64,000 nucleotides of DNA from Sphingobium lactosutens DS20 (GCF_000445105.1 NZ_ATDP01000089.1:62001-126000), one strand, 5' to 3'. Counted from the first letter of the stretch, positions 16,511 to 25,204 are shown. Numbers and translations: made by a program. Notes: generated by a model not told the origin, from the sequence alone.

Positions 16511-17593
16511 ATGACCAACTATGCCCCCCTCCATCTCGAAATCGCTGCCTGCCTATGGGAGGCGGTCCTGGCCTTGCGTGATCGGCCTGCCGCCGATCCC
16601 GATGCGCTCGAACGCGCCCTGGCGATCCGCGGGGCGTTCGATAGGCTTGGGACTGAGACCCTGCGGCCCATCATACTCAGCTGGACCGCTACGGTCGAAC
16701 GGGCATTGCAGGGCCTTGATGACGATTGCCCCTTTGGCTTCGACTGGGCCTATGTCGGCCGCTGGCTGACCGAAAGCGTCGACTGGACCCATCCGCACCA
16801 CCCGGTTCTACTTTCCGATGCGACCGAACAGGACGCTGCACAGGCTTGGCCAACCGGCATTGAGGAAACGCCATCGTCGGGACCGACGGATATCGCCGGC
16901 CGCGAGGATCATCTGGCCCTGCGGGCGCGGGCACGGTCGGCCATTGAATATCCTGATCACCTCGCAAACCATGCACGCAGCGAACTGATTGCGGATATCC
17001 GCGGTGCCGAGGACCATATCGAACGATCGCCCTTGTCCTGGCCGATCCACCTTCATGCCGCTGCTATCGAGCACCGCTATGGTACCAATATCCATGCCGC
17101 GATCGATGAGGCCACGCTGGACGCGGAAATCGCCGCATGGTGCCGGGAGTGGTGGAAAGAAGCTGGCGACGAGCGCGATCCCGCTACACTGGACGATGAA
17201 ACCGTGATTGCCATCTATTTCGACGGGCACCCCTCGGACGGATGCGCCAAAGACCTACTCCAGGTCACGCCGCCGCTTTTCCACACAAGCATCGCTGCGA
17301 AATCGGTGGAAACCGGACGCTATTGCGTGCTCTCGACCGCGCATCTGACGGTCCAGACCGCCGGCCTTCTCGATGGCTGGGCATCCTGGCCGCCGACCGA
17401 GCGGCCGATCGACATCGCCGCTTCCGTCTACGGCTGGTTCGTACCCACCCGTTCGCTCGACGAAGCGCGCCAGACGCAACTGCCGGCAGACCTGCTGCGC
17501 CTGATGGCGTTCGGTCAAAGCCGGGGCTTCCAGTTCCTGCTCCTCGATTGCGACGGTGACCGCTCGGATGATTTGCCGGTACACGATTGGTAG
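16511..17593 (+). CDS. Two-part protein with C-terminal DUF5983-like domain
   Basis: A 360-residue protein. The first ~100 residues are helical and contain FGFDWAYVGRWLTESVDW, echoing the gene at 6873. Residues ~105-230 are a charged linker and helical region (AEIAAWCREWWKEAGDERD). The last ~110 residues resemble DUF5983: YCVLSTAHLTVQTAGLLDGW, YGWFVPTRSLDEAR and FLLLDCDGDRSDDLPVHDW; this family occurs on plasmids and has no known role. In other elements DUF5983 is usually a stand-alone gene, so this looks like a fusion. The gene meets the convergent DUF6880-like gene with a 21-base gap. Confidence 0.65.
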   Translation: MTNYAPLHLEIAACLWEAVLALRDRPAADPDALERALAIRGAFDRLGTETLRPIILSWTATVERALQGLDDDCPFGFDWAYVGRWLTESVDWTHPHHPVLLSDATEQDAAQAWPTGIEETPSSGPTDIAGREDHLALRARARSAIEYPDHLANHARSELIADIRGAEDHIERSPLSWPIHLHAAAIEHRYGTNIHAAIDEATLDAEIAAWCREWWKEAGDERDPATLDDETVIAIYFDGHPSDGCAKDLLQVTPPLFHTSIAAKSVETGRYCVLSTAHLTVQTAGLLDGWASWPPTERPIDIAASVYGWFVPTRSLDEARQTQLPADLLRLMAFGQSRGFQFLLLDCDGDRSDDLPVHDW

Positions 17594-17614
17594 ACCTTGC
17601 CAGACATCATGCCG

Positions 17615-19003
17615 TCAGGTGGGAATCTGGCTCCAAAAGCCGATTTTGCGCCCATGGCTCCGGCGCAGAAGATCAATCCAGTCGACATGACGCATGATAT
17701 CTGCTCCGGCATCAATGCCGTCCGCGAGCTTGCCGGCCGCGACGAAATCCCGCACGGCATAAGCATAATATTTCGACGCGCCACGATCGAGCACGCCAGT
17801 GACCAACTGCCGGTAGAGCAGCGTGGCGCCGACCGGATCGCTAGAGGAGAGAGCCTCGGCACAGGGGCGCAGGATGTCATAGGCTCGCCCATCCAGCTGA
17901 TCGATCCGAGCTCGGACCAGCTGGCCGGCGCGCTTGAGATCCGGCCACTCCACGAGAAAGGCGAGGGCGGGGACGCCGGGATCGAACGCCATGGCCTGAT
18001 CGAGCGCCTGCTGCTCCGCGTCGCAATCCTCAAAATCCGGCAGCTTCTTGAGCCAGTCGCGCAGCGCCTGGCTGTCCAGCCAGCGATCGAAGATCGCCTT
18101 GCGCTGCGCCTGCGCGTCTTCCCTGCGATCCAGGGCGCAGAGGGCCTGCAACTTCAGGTCGGCAAGCTCACGCTCGGTATGCCCGCGCTCGGTCGGCGCT
18201 TCGATCCAGCCGAGTGCCTCTTCGCAGCGTCCATGTGCGATCAGCCGTTCGGCGACTTTCGCATTGAGCAGCGCGTTTCGTCGATCAGGATCGACAGTGG
18301 CGATGTAGGCGTCAACATCATCATCCAGGTCCGCGAGTTTGGGGAGGAGCCAGCCGGCCGTATAGTCGAAACGCCTCCGCTCCGCATCGGGCAACGATGC
18401 CTGCCGCTCCAGCAGCATATGTCGAAGCGCCGCCCGGCCCTCCTTGCCCAGCGCAGGCGAAGCGGCTTCCGGCAACTCGTCGAACACGCCATAGCCGTCA
18501 CTCTCGATCAGCGTCAGAATGTCGCCTGCCAGTATGTTGGGTTCCGGCGCGCCCGCGAGGGACCAAAGTTTCCCCAGATCCTCGCCACCCTGCCGGAACA
18601 CATCGCCGAGCGCACCGCTGCTGTCATCTGCGCGTTCGAATACAGGTTCGGCGAGGCTGAGAAAAAGGCGCATCAACTCGATGGCCTCCTGCGGCGAGGT
18701 TTCGGCAAGTGGCCCCGCTATGCCGGCGCGCAACTGGTCGAGTTCCTGGGCGAGCGGCCGCACCTTGTCCCACTCGATAAAACTACGCGAGCGGCGGATG
18801 GTCTTCAGGCGCTTGCCGATCTCATGCGCCAATGTGCCGCTGTCATCCCTGGCCGCCATCTCCATCCGCGCGGCACGTGCGAAAATGGGATCGATCTCGG
18901 CCTGGTTCAGCACAAGCCGCGCCAGCCGGGCAGCGCCCAGGCTCTCAAGATTTTCGAGCGTCAGCTTGGATGAACTGCGCGTGGCCTTAGCGCGCGACGT
19001 CAT
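17615..19003 (-). CDS. DUF6880-family helical protein
   Basis: A 462-residue, almost wholly helical protein (MTSRAKATRSSSKLTLENLE) resembling DUF6880, a family with TPR-like repeated helices (for example RNALLNAKVAERLIAHGRCE, then EEALGWIEAPTE and QALCALDRREDAQAQRKAIF). Such proteins may act as scaffolds. I took ATG 19003 over TTG 19006. Its start overlaps the stop of the 58-residue gene upstream (TGATG), a two-gene operon on the strand opposite to the surrounding backbone. The basic N-terminus may contact nucleic acid, but this is a guess. Confidence 0.65.
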   Translation of the reverse strand: MTSRAKATRSSSKLTLENLESLGAARLARLVLNQAEIDPIFARAARMEMAARDDSGTLAHEIGKRLKTIRRSRSFIEWDKVRPLAQELDQLRAGIAGPLAETSPQEAIELMRLFLSLAEPVFERADDSSGALGDVFRQGGEDLGKLWSLAGAPEPNILAGDILTLIESDGYGVFDELPEAASPALGKEGRAALRHMLLERQASLPDAERRRFDYTAGWLLPKLADLDDDVDAYIATVDPDRRNALLNAKVAERLIAHGRCEEALGWIEAPTERGHTERELADLKLQALCALDRREDAQAQRKAIFDRWLDSQALRDWLKKLPDFEDCDAEQQALDQAMAFDPGVPALAFLVEWPDLKRAGQLVRARIDQLDGRAYDILRPCAEALSSSDPVGATLLYRQLVTGVLDRGASKYYAYAVRDFVAAGKLADGIDAGADIMRHVDWIDLLRRSHGRKIGFWSQIPT

Positions 19004-19179
19004 CAACCGGCGTCTTTCCCTGCGGCGCTCCCGCCAGCGATCAGAGGCATCAGCATCGCGTGGAGCGAGTCTTCCGCACGCGCTCGACGTGAAGCGTCTG
19101 TGGAAGCAAGATCGCGGCGTATCCAGTCGGGCAAGCGGCGAAGCAGGTCGTTCAGTTTCGAATCCGCAGAATCAGGCAT
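19003..19179 (-). CDS. Small DUF6771-like protein
   Basis: A 58-residue protein (MPDSADSKLNDLLRRLPDWI) followed by RRDLASTDASRRARAEDSLH. The pattern of a Leu-rich helix, L-P-x-W-I-R-x-D-L-A-S and a second helix ending in hydrophobic residues resembles DUF6771. ATG 19179 has AGAGGCGG upstream; the frame is open to 19389, but that part lacks coding character. It is translationally coupled to the helical gene downstream. Confidence 0.55.
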   Translation of the reverse strand: MPDSADSKLNDLLRRLPDWIRRDLASTDASRRARAEDSLHAMLMPLIAGGSAAGKDAG

Positions 19180-19437
19180 GCCCGCCTCTTTGCCGCAGCA
19201 TCGGGCATCTGAAAACCGGAACATGCACCTGCCCACCATGTAATGCGGACGGAGGGCAGGGGGATGGAAGCTAGGGTGCATCGGGACAGCTCGAGAGGCG
19301 GATCGCCATGTGGTTGGATACCGGGCGTGTTGGGACGACGGCAAACAGGACTTGGTGTTCGATGCCGCCGTCCACACCGGCGGCGTCAATCACGCCTCGC
19401 CGGCCGCGATGCGCCTTGGAACAATGGAGAACAATGC

Positions 19438-20280
19438 ATGACCATTCCATCCGGCGTAGCTGGCGACATCATCACCCATGTTGCGCTCAGCAGCCTCGAA
19501 CGCTCGGCCTTGCAGGTCGCTCTTTTCGATCCCGCAGCCATATTATCGATCCGGGGCGGCGCGCGGCTCAACCTGATCGATGCTGACGACAGCGGCACGC
19601 TCAAACATGTCGTTGCCCTCGGCGATTATCCCGATGCGCTCTGGCGCGCGGTGGCGCCCGCCCTTGTCGAAGCTCCGACTCCCGCATCTGCACCGGTCAC
19701 GCTGGCCAATCTCTACACGTCCCGCGCCGTTCCAGACCCGCAGCGCGATGCCTGTTTCATCGCGCTGACACCCGCCGAACTGGAAGCGGCGCTCGAGGCC
19801 GACTATCCCGATGCGCTGGACCGGGGCGACGCCATCGGCGCGCGCATCCATTGCATGCATCTATTGCGCTGGTTCAACGATATCGTCGCCTTCCCGCCAC
19901 CCGACACGCTGTCGCAAAGCGGATGGCAGGCGGCCGCACAGCAGATCGACCAGCCCGAAGGCCCTTGCTGGGCGCCTGAGCTCCTGCTGCGCCGCCGCTC
20001 GCTGTTCCACGATCCGAAACTGGACCGCGTGTCTGCGCTGATCCGGGAAATCCAGGCTTCGCTCTGGGTTACTTGCGAGGCGCCATTCGGCGCCGGGCAA
20101 GATTTCGACGCCTATCGAGGCGGCCTGTTCAGCCATCTGGTGGTCGACGCCTGCGCACTGGGAATCCTCCACGATGACGGCGATCGCCAGTTTGCTGTCG
20201 TGACCGATGCCCTGAAAGCGGCCGGTCATGACTGGCGCAATGCTGGACCCATCATTCTTCCGGCAGCGATCGCCGCCTGA
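19438..20280 (+). CDS. Hypothetical protein
   Basis: A 280-residue soluble protein (MTIPSGVAGDIITHVALSSL) with GGAGAAC before the ATG. It has alternating helices and strands, including AALEADYPDALDRGDAIGAR, LLRWFNDIVAFPPPDTLSQS and FSHLVVDACALGILHDDGDR. No metal or nucleotide site is evident. A 60-base gap with a small hairpin separates it from the HerA-like ATPase gene. It could be a dedicated partner of that gene, but only position supports this. Confidence 0.6.
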   Translation: MTIPSGVAGDIITHVALSSLERSALQVALFDPAAILSIRGGARLNLIDADDSGTLKHVVALGDYPDALWRAVAPALVEAPTPASAPVTLANLYTSRAVPDPQRDACFIALTPAELEAALEADYPDALDRGDAIGARIHCMHLLRWFNDIVAFPPPDTLSQSGWQAAAQQIDQPEGPCWAPELLLRRRSLFHDPKLDRVSALIREIQASLWVTCEAPFGAGQDFDAYRGGLFSHLVVDACALGILHDDGDRQFAVVTDALKAAGHDWRNAGPIILPAAIAA

Positions 20281-20340
20281 ATTCCCCCACCACACGCAAC
20301 GCGAACGACCGCCTTTGGCGGCGGTGAAGGAGTATGCCCG

Positions 20341-21543
20341 ATGAACATTCCCATCAGCAATTTCACACGTGACGCCCGCGTCCCGCTCGGTCATAGCTCG
20401 ACTGGCCCCCTGGAACTGGATCTCGGCAAGCTCATGTCGGGCCGCTGCCTCATCCAGGGATCATCCGGCGCGGGCAAAAGCCAGACGCTGCGCCGGATCA
20501 TCGAGGAAGCCTTCGACTATCTCACGACCATCATCGTGGACCCGGAGGGAGAGTTCGCCAATCTCGCCGCGCATATCGGCGCCACCACCGTGGTCGCGCG
20601 CGACTATGCCAATGACGGGCTCACCGCACTCGCGCTGCGCACGCGCCAGCACCGGATCGCGTTGCACCTCGATCTCACCGATCTCGAACCCGATCACCGC
20701 ATCGAGAAGGCGGCCGCCTTTTTCGCCGGGCTTCTGTCAGCCCAACGCGAACATTGGGCGCACACGGTGCTGGTATGCATCGACGAAGCGCATCTGCTGG
20801 CACCGCATATGGCAGCGTCCGCCCGTGATGCGGAAACCCGCCGCCTGGGCGTTGCCACGCTGACCGACATGTGCGCCCGGGGGCGCAAACGCGGCATCGG
20901 CACAATCATCGCTACGCAGCGCCTCGCCAAACTCGCCAGTTCGGTGGTCTCGGAACTGCATAATCATCTGATCGGCCTCAACGTCTTCGACCGCGATGTG
21001 GCGCGCGCCGCCGACCTGCTTGGGTTCGGCAGCGATCAGGCGGCGCTGCTACGCCTGCTTCCGCCCGGCGAGTTCTTTGCCTTCGGTCCCGCGCTGGCCG
21101 CCACGCCTGTGCTCGCCAAAATCGATCCGACGATCACACCGCATATCGGCCGCACGCCCGATCTGGTGGCCGCGGCCGATCTTGGCCCGGACGAGAGCCG
21201 CACTCTGCTCGACCTTGAAAACCTGCGCGAGGTTGCGCCGGCCAGAGCCACGCATGCCGCCATGCGGGGACAGCGTGCGCTCGACGCCTTTCTGCTCGAC
21301 CCTGCCGCTCCCGCCGCCGCACGCATTGTCGGGGCCTTGGGCAACATAGCGCCCAATGCCACCACGGCAGACGATCTCGCGCGCCATCTCGCGCTACCCG
21401 CAAACGACGTGGACGCCGGGCTGGATTTGCTAGCTGCCATCGGCGCGTCCGACACGATGCCGCGGGGGGATACGCGTATTGCGCGTCTGTCGGCCCGGTT
21501 GCGCCTGTGCGTCGTCGATACGCCCGTCGTCGGCCTGGTTTGA
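20341..21543 (+). CDS. HerA/VirB4-like ATPase (DUF87 type)
   Basis: A 400-residue P-loop ATPase of the FtsK/HerA superfamily. Seen: Walker A IQGSSGAGKSQTLRRII (about residue 42), the strand IIVDPEGEFANL following it, Walker B TVLVCIDEAHLLAP (about 145), then RGRKRGIGTIIATQRLAKLA, which carries the sensor Gln and an arginine finger candidate. Family members form hexamers that pump DNA, in repair (with NurA), conjugation and several phage-defence systems. A helical C-terminal part (~280-400) looks like a winged-helix module. There is no nuclease gene beside it; instead the seven-repeat DNA-binding protein starts 12 bases downstream, suggesting joint work on DNA. Confidence 0.8.
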   Translation: MNIPISNFTRDARVPLGHSSTGPLELDLGKLMSGRCLIQGSSGAGKSQTLRRIIEEAFDYLTTIIVDPEGEFANLAAHIGATTVVARDYANDGLTALALRTRQHRIALHLDLTDLEPDHRIEKAAAFFAGLLSAQREHWAHTVLVCIDEAHLLAPHMAASARDAETRRLGVATLTDMCARGRKRGIGTIIATQRLAKLASSVVSELHNHLIGLNVFDRDVARAADLLGFGSDQAALLRLLPPGEFFAFGPALAATPVLAKIDPTITPHIGRTPDLVAAADLGPDESRTLLDLENLREVAPARATHAAMRGQRALDAFLLDPAAPAAARIVGALGNIAPNATTADDLARHLALPANDVDAGLDLLAAIGASDTMPRGDTRIARLSARLRLCVVDTPVVGLV

Positions 21544-21555
21544 GAGGCGCGCGCC

Positions 21556-22839
21556 ATGACCCGGAACAGCATCGATCTCGACGCCGATATCGTCGAACTG
21601 ACACCTTTTGTCCCCGAAACGGAAACCGTCCCAACCGCGCCGCTTGCGGAGCTGGCTTTTCGCGCGGACGCATGGCTGCCCGATGAGACAAATCGCCTGC
21701 GCGCCGCCTTTGCCGAAGATCGCACGATCGACGAGATCGCCGCCATGCTCGGCAGGCCCCGGGCCGGTGTCGCCACGCGTATTCATGACCTCGGCCTGCG
21801 CCGCAACTCCCGGCGGTCCTGGAGCGACTGGGACGACGAGGAAATGGCATGTTGCTACGCACATGTCCCGACGGCAACGCTGGCCGCCCGGCTCGGCCGG
21901 GGCGTGAGCGCCCTCTATGCCCGCGCGCGGCTGCTCGGCCTGTCCGAGCCCGGGTCCCCACCCTATAGTGGATGGGAAGATGCGCAACTTCGCGTCGGCT
22001 ATGAACAGGGCGTTCCGGTCGCCCAGATTTCGAGCCTCATCGGGCGGCCGCTAAGCGGTGTCATCGCGCGCGCATCGGTGCTGGGCCTGCGTCATGCCTG
22101 CCAGCCCGACGACTGGAGCGACGCGGAAATGACCCGTGCGCTCAACCTCGCCGCCACGGGCGCGCGCTATATGGCCATTGCCCGGATGCTGGCCCACGAA
22201 GGCTTTCCCGAGCGCAACAGCCGCAGCCTGGGGCAGCGCCTGCGGATGCTCGGCTATGGACGGGGCTGGGGACGTGCGTGGATCGCGGAAGAGGATGATC
22301 TGCTCCGCCATGCCTATGCGACCGGCGCCAGTCTCACGCCGCTACGGGAAAGGCTGGGCCGTTCGTCCCATTCCATCCGATGGCGCGCCGAAGCCCTGAA
22401 GCTGCGCGGCACCCATGTCCGCCGCGACGGATTTCGGCAGGGGTCGGTTTGGACCGCTGAGGATGAAGCGCGTCTGCGCGCCGATTATGGCAAAATCCCG
22501 ACGCGCCAGATCGCCAAGGCATTGGGACGCGGGCTTCGCGCCGTGCTCTACCGCGCCAACCATCTGGGCCTCGTCCACGGGTTCATGCGCCCATTCAGCA
22601 GCGATGAAGACGGGGCTATCCGCAGCGCCTGGACCCATGGCGTTTCGATGGTCGATGTAGCACAGGCACTTGGCCGCGATCCGGCGGTGATCGGCAAGCA
22701 TGCGGCGCGTATCGGCTACCGGTTCAATGATCCAGCGAGGCCAAGCCGGGGACCGCGAACACGCCGGGCGAGCCGCGCGCCTGTGACACTGGAAAGTCTC
22801 CTCGCTCTCGATCCACCCGATCTGCCGATTGCGGCCTGA
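21556..22839 (+). CDS. Protein of seven tandem SANT/Myb-like HTH repeats
   Basis: A 427-residue protein made of repeats of about 40-55 residues. Each starts with an aromatic residue and acidic pair and ends with a helix-turn-helix pattern I-A-x-x-L-G-R-x-x-x-x-V-x-x-R-A-x-x-L-G-L. Repeats begin near residues 39, 91, 140, 187, 242, 299 and 347. Examples are IDEIAAMLGRPRAGVATRIH, ARLGRGVSALYARARLLGL and VAQALGRDPAVIGKHAARIG. The linker after repeat 7 is basic (PSRGPRTRRASRAP). The layout suggests reading a long DNA site, one repeat per few bases, as in GcrA- or Myb-like modules. It follows the HerA-like gene by 12 bases. Confidence 0.75.
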   Translation: MTRNSIDLDADIVELTPFVPETETVPTAPLAELAFRADAWLPDETNRLRAAFAEDRTIDEIAAMLGRPRAGVATRIHDLGLRRNSRRSWSDWDDEEMACCYAHVPTATLAARLGRGVSALYARARLLGLSEPGSPPYSGWEDAQLRVGYEQGVPVAQISSLIGRPLSGVIARASVLGLRHACQPDDWSDAEMTRALNLAATGARYMAIARMLAHEGFPERNSRSLGQRLRMLGYGRGWGRAWIAEEDDLLRHAYATGASLTPLRERLGRSSHSIRWRAEALKLRGTHVRRDGFRQGSVWTAEDEARLRADYGKIPTRQIAKALGRGLRAVLYRANHLGLVHGFMRPFSSDEDGAIRSAWTHGVSMVDVAQALGRDPAVIGKHAARIGYRFNDPARPSRGPRTRRASRAPVTLESLLALDPPDLPIAA

Positions 22840-22878
22840 TCGATTTCCATTCCCGGTTAGCTCCTTTCGGAGGTTCCC

Positions 22879-23085
22879 ATGGCTCTGCCAGTCCCGTCCG
22901 CCTGCCTCTCACCGCTCAGAAGCCAGTTATCCTCCTTCGATCGCGCCTATCGCATTGCGCTGAACCTGCGGCGAGCCACCGGCGTTCCTCATTATGTCGT
23001 GCACGGCATCGCGCCTTTCCAGGCCTATCGCGTCACGACCCGTCCGCCGCCATGGCCCGACCGTTGGCTGGCGATGGTCGCATGA
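22879..23085 (+). CDS. Small protein coupled to the PP-loop gene
   Basis: A 68-residue protein (MALPVPSACLSPLRSQLSSF) ending in YRVTTRPPPWPDRWLAMVA. A strong ribosome site (GGAGGTTCCC) is part of a small hairpin CTCC-TTTC-GGAG at 22860-22871. The stop overlaps the next ATG (ATGA at 23082), so the two genes are coupled. No recognised domain; the basic helix in the middle (AYRIALNLRRATGVPHYVVH) might contact nucleic acid or a partner. Confidence 0.6.
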   Translation: MALPVPSACLSPLRSQLSSFDRAYRIALNLRRATGVPHYVVHGIAPFQAYRVTTRPPPWPDRWLAMVA

Positions 23086-24030
23086 GCGCGGGCAATCGTG
23101 CGCCCGTCGTCGCGGCATGGGGGGCGGGCACCAATTCGACCGCGATGATCATCGAACTCGTCGGCGCGGCGAAATCCCTGAGATGACGTTGCTGGCCGCG
23201 ATGCCCGAGCAGCCGCACACGCGCAGGCTCATCCCTGTCTTCCGGCAATGGATGGACGATCATGGCGTTCCCAACGAGATCGTTGAATATCAGGCCCGGT
23301 TCTTCAAGCATTGGCCGCCCTATACCTCGTTGCTCGATGCCTGTCTCACGAATGGCACATTGCCATCGATAGCCTTTGGGCGGCATAGCTGCTCGGCCCG
23401 TCATAAAATCTCCCCGCAGGAGAAATGGGTTAAGGCTTGGCCGCCAGCTCGGCATGCCTGGGCAAGCGGGCGTAAGGTGATGCGCCTGATTGGGTACGAT
23501 TGTTCCGCTCGCGACAATCAGCGTTACTCGCATCGCATGGGGCATGTCGATCCGCTCTTCGAGTACAGATACCCGCTGAGAGAATGGGGTTTTACACGGG
23601 AAGATTGTGAGCGCCTTATCGCGGATGAAGGTCTGCCTCCTTTTCATAAGAGTTCGTGCTTCTTTTGTTCCGGAATGCAGATTTCAGAGGTCCGAGCGCT
23701 ACCGCGTGACGAATTGCGCCTTATCGTTCTGCTCGAAGCACGCGCCGCGCCGAGGCTTCGAACCGTTGAAGGACTGTGGCGCAAATCGACGAAGAAACGT
23801 CCCGGTCAATGACCGCGTTCATCCGTGCCGAAGGCTTGCTCGATCCCGACGAGATCGACGAGATCATCGCGAGCGCACCGCTCGACCTTCTCGAATTCCA
23901 GCGTGCCGCCGCGGTCGTTCCGATCGAGCAACGAGCCCATATCAGCACATGGATCGAGCGTTTCAATACCGGACGGGCCTGCGTTTCCCCGCCCGTCAAT
24001 GATCTGGATGACCTCTCCCGGGCAGCCTGA
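23082..24030 (+). pseudogene. PP-loop PAPS-reductase-like gene with two frameshifts
   Basis: Three frames in order encode one protein of about 316 residues of the adenine-nucleotide alpha-hydrolase (PAPS reductase/DndC-like) superfamily. Frame one holds the PP-loop VVAAWGAGTNSTAMIIELVG. After about 23158 the next frame gives RGEIPEMTLLAAMPEQPHTR, TNGTLPSIAFGRHSCSARHK, KVMRLIGYDCSARDNQRYSH and the Cys pair SSCFFCSGM, ending GLWRKSTKKRPG. After about 23806 the third frame gives SMTAFIRAEGLLDPDEIDEI to the stop at 24030. Both breaks are repaired by adding one G to a G run. Relatives sit on many plasmids; the reaction is unknown, and adenylation or sulfur transfer is typical of the fold. Confidence 0.65.
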
Positions 24031-24646
24031 TTTCAGGGCGTTGTTAACCATTGGATATCCCTGATACCGGAAGCCATACGGCCATTTGGGACGATGGCCG
24101 ACAAGACCAGCATAGTCCGCCCAAAGGCATGCTCCGCCACCTCGCAGCCAATCCGGTCCAGTGCCTCTTGCCGTTGGTCCCACAAATTATCCCCCATGAG
24201 ACAGAAGTCTACGGCGATCCCGCCGCGCGGCCCGCCGCCATATCCCGATCGCTCCCGATACCGGAAACGCACCGGCTGGTACCGTTCCAGCATGGGTCCG
24301 CCGGTTCCGCCTGCAGGGACCGCCTGATTATGCCGCCAGCTCCGCTACCGCTACGTCCGCTGGCGTAACGCCAGCGCGGCTACCGCCGCGCCTCCAGCCT
24401 CACTCCCCAGCTCCTCTTCGGCCCCGCACCTCCGCTCCGGCCGCGCGCCATGTCGCGGTGGTCGCGCAGAGTTGCGGGCGGGCCGTGGCGTTGCGCGTGG
24501 GGCAGGCGGGGCGGGCGCGGGAGGCAGCGGAGCGCTGGTCCACGGGCGGACGGCGCGCGGGGAGAGGGCGGGGCAGAGAGGAGAGAAGGACCGGGGAGGG
24601 TGTCGCCGGAGAATGGTTTTCGAGCGACATTCGAAAGGTCAAGACG
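24031..24646. other. Gene-poor spacer with palindrome and purine-rich tract
   Basis: A 616-base stretch with no well-supported gene. It contains a perfect dyad, GCTGGCGT-A-ACGCCAGC (24359-24375), and a strongly purine-rich run (about 24558-24600, many GGGG blocks) shortly before the DUF736 gene. A minus-strand open frame at 24033-24293 is listed separately with low confidence. The region may hold promoters for the DUF736 gene or an unrecognised origin or transfer-related site. Confidence 0.4.
24033..24293 (-). CDS. Doubtful small ORF
   Basis: An 86-residue frame starting ATG 24293 (MLERYQPVRFRYRERSGYGG). Its second half (RQEALDRIGCEVAEHAFGRT, then MLVLSAIVPNGRMASGI) has a plausible amphipathic pattern and mixed codon use. 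There is only a weak ribosome site and no recognised homologue. It would run opposite to its neighbours. It is listed because the surrounding 600 bases otherwise contain no gene. Confidence 0.25.
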   Translation of the reverse strand: MLERYQPVRFRYRERSGYGGGPRGGIAVDFCLMGDNLWDQRQEALDRIGCEVAEHAFGRTMLVLSAIVPNGRMASGIRDIQWLTTP

Positions 24647-25117
24647 ATGAACATCGGTGAAATCTTCAATGTGAACAACCGCCTGACGGGCTCGATCGCC
24701 ACCCGCACGATCGACCTGCCCCGCATCGGGCTGCGCAAGGTGATGAGCGAGAACGAGAAGGCTCCGGTCTACGAGATCCTCGCCCTGAACGTCGCACGCC
24801 GCTGGGTCCAGATCGGCGCGCTGTGGGAAGCCGTCTCGAAGCGCACCGGCGAAGTGTTCCTCGCCGGGAACATCGACGATCCCAGCCTGCCCGAACCGAT
24901 GCCGATCGCGCTCTTCCCGGCCGATCACGGGGGCTACATGGTCGCGTGGCGGCGCGACACCATGCGTTCCGACTTCGGCGGTGGCATGGGCGTCAGCCGC
25001 ACGAACTATGACGATCGCGGACCGCGCGATCAGGATGGCTTCGGCGGCAGCACTGCCGGTGCCAATGGCGAACTGACCGGCGCGGGTGCGCCGTTCGGCG
25101 AGGAGGATCCGTTCTGA
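24647..25117 (+). CDS. DUF736 family protein
   Basis: A 156-residue protein with the DUF736 pattern: IGEIFNVNNRLTGSIATRTI, IGLRKVMSENEKAPVYEILA, WVQIGALWEAVSKRTGEVFL and a D-D-P-S-L-P-E-P stretch. The family is small, very common on alphaproteobacterial plasmids, and of unknown role. After residue ~105 there is an extra Gly/Asp-rich tail (RSDFGGGMGVSRTNYDDRGP) ending EEDPF; that acidic C-terminus resembles the tail of single-strand DNA-binding proteins, which recruit partners. ATG 24647 is preceded by GAAAGG. A strong terminator follows at 25143. Confidence 0.8.
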   Translation: MNIGEIFNVNNRLTGSIATRTIDLPRIGLRKVMSENEKAPVYEILALNVARRWVQIGALWEAVSKRTGEVFLAGNIDDPSLPEPMPIALFPADHGGYMVAWRRDTMRSDFGGGMGVSRTNYDDRGPRDQDGFGGSTAGANGELTGAGAPFGEEDPF

Positions 25118-25142
25118 TCGCCGGTTGATCGGAACAGGTTCC

Positions 25143-25181
25143 GGGCCGGGGAGGCGTCAGGCTTCCCCGGCCCTTTTCTTT
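25143..25181 (+). terminator. Intrinsic terminator after the DUF736 gene
   Basis: GGGCCGGGGA (25143-25152) pairs perfectly with TCCCCGGCCC (25164-25173) over an 11-base loop, followed directly by TTTTCTTTTC. It is a textbook factor-independent terminator 25 bases after the stop codon. Confidence 0.9.
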
Positions 25182-25204
25182 TCTCTTGTCTGAGGAGGCA
25201 GCCC

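Noticed and set aside
17597..18973. A 458-residue plus-strand ORF opposite the DUF6880-like gene
   Set aside because: The minus strand has a ribosome-site-supported, coupled gene pair; the plus frame gives Arg/Leu-rich sequence without motifs.
24458..25117. A longer DUF736 protein starting at 24458
   Set aside because: The extra N-terminus is Arg/Gly-rich translation of the purine tract; the family homology starts at ATG 24647, which has its own ribosome site.
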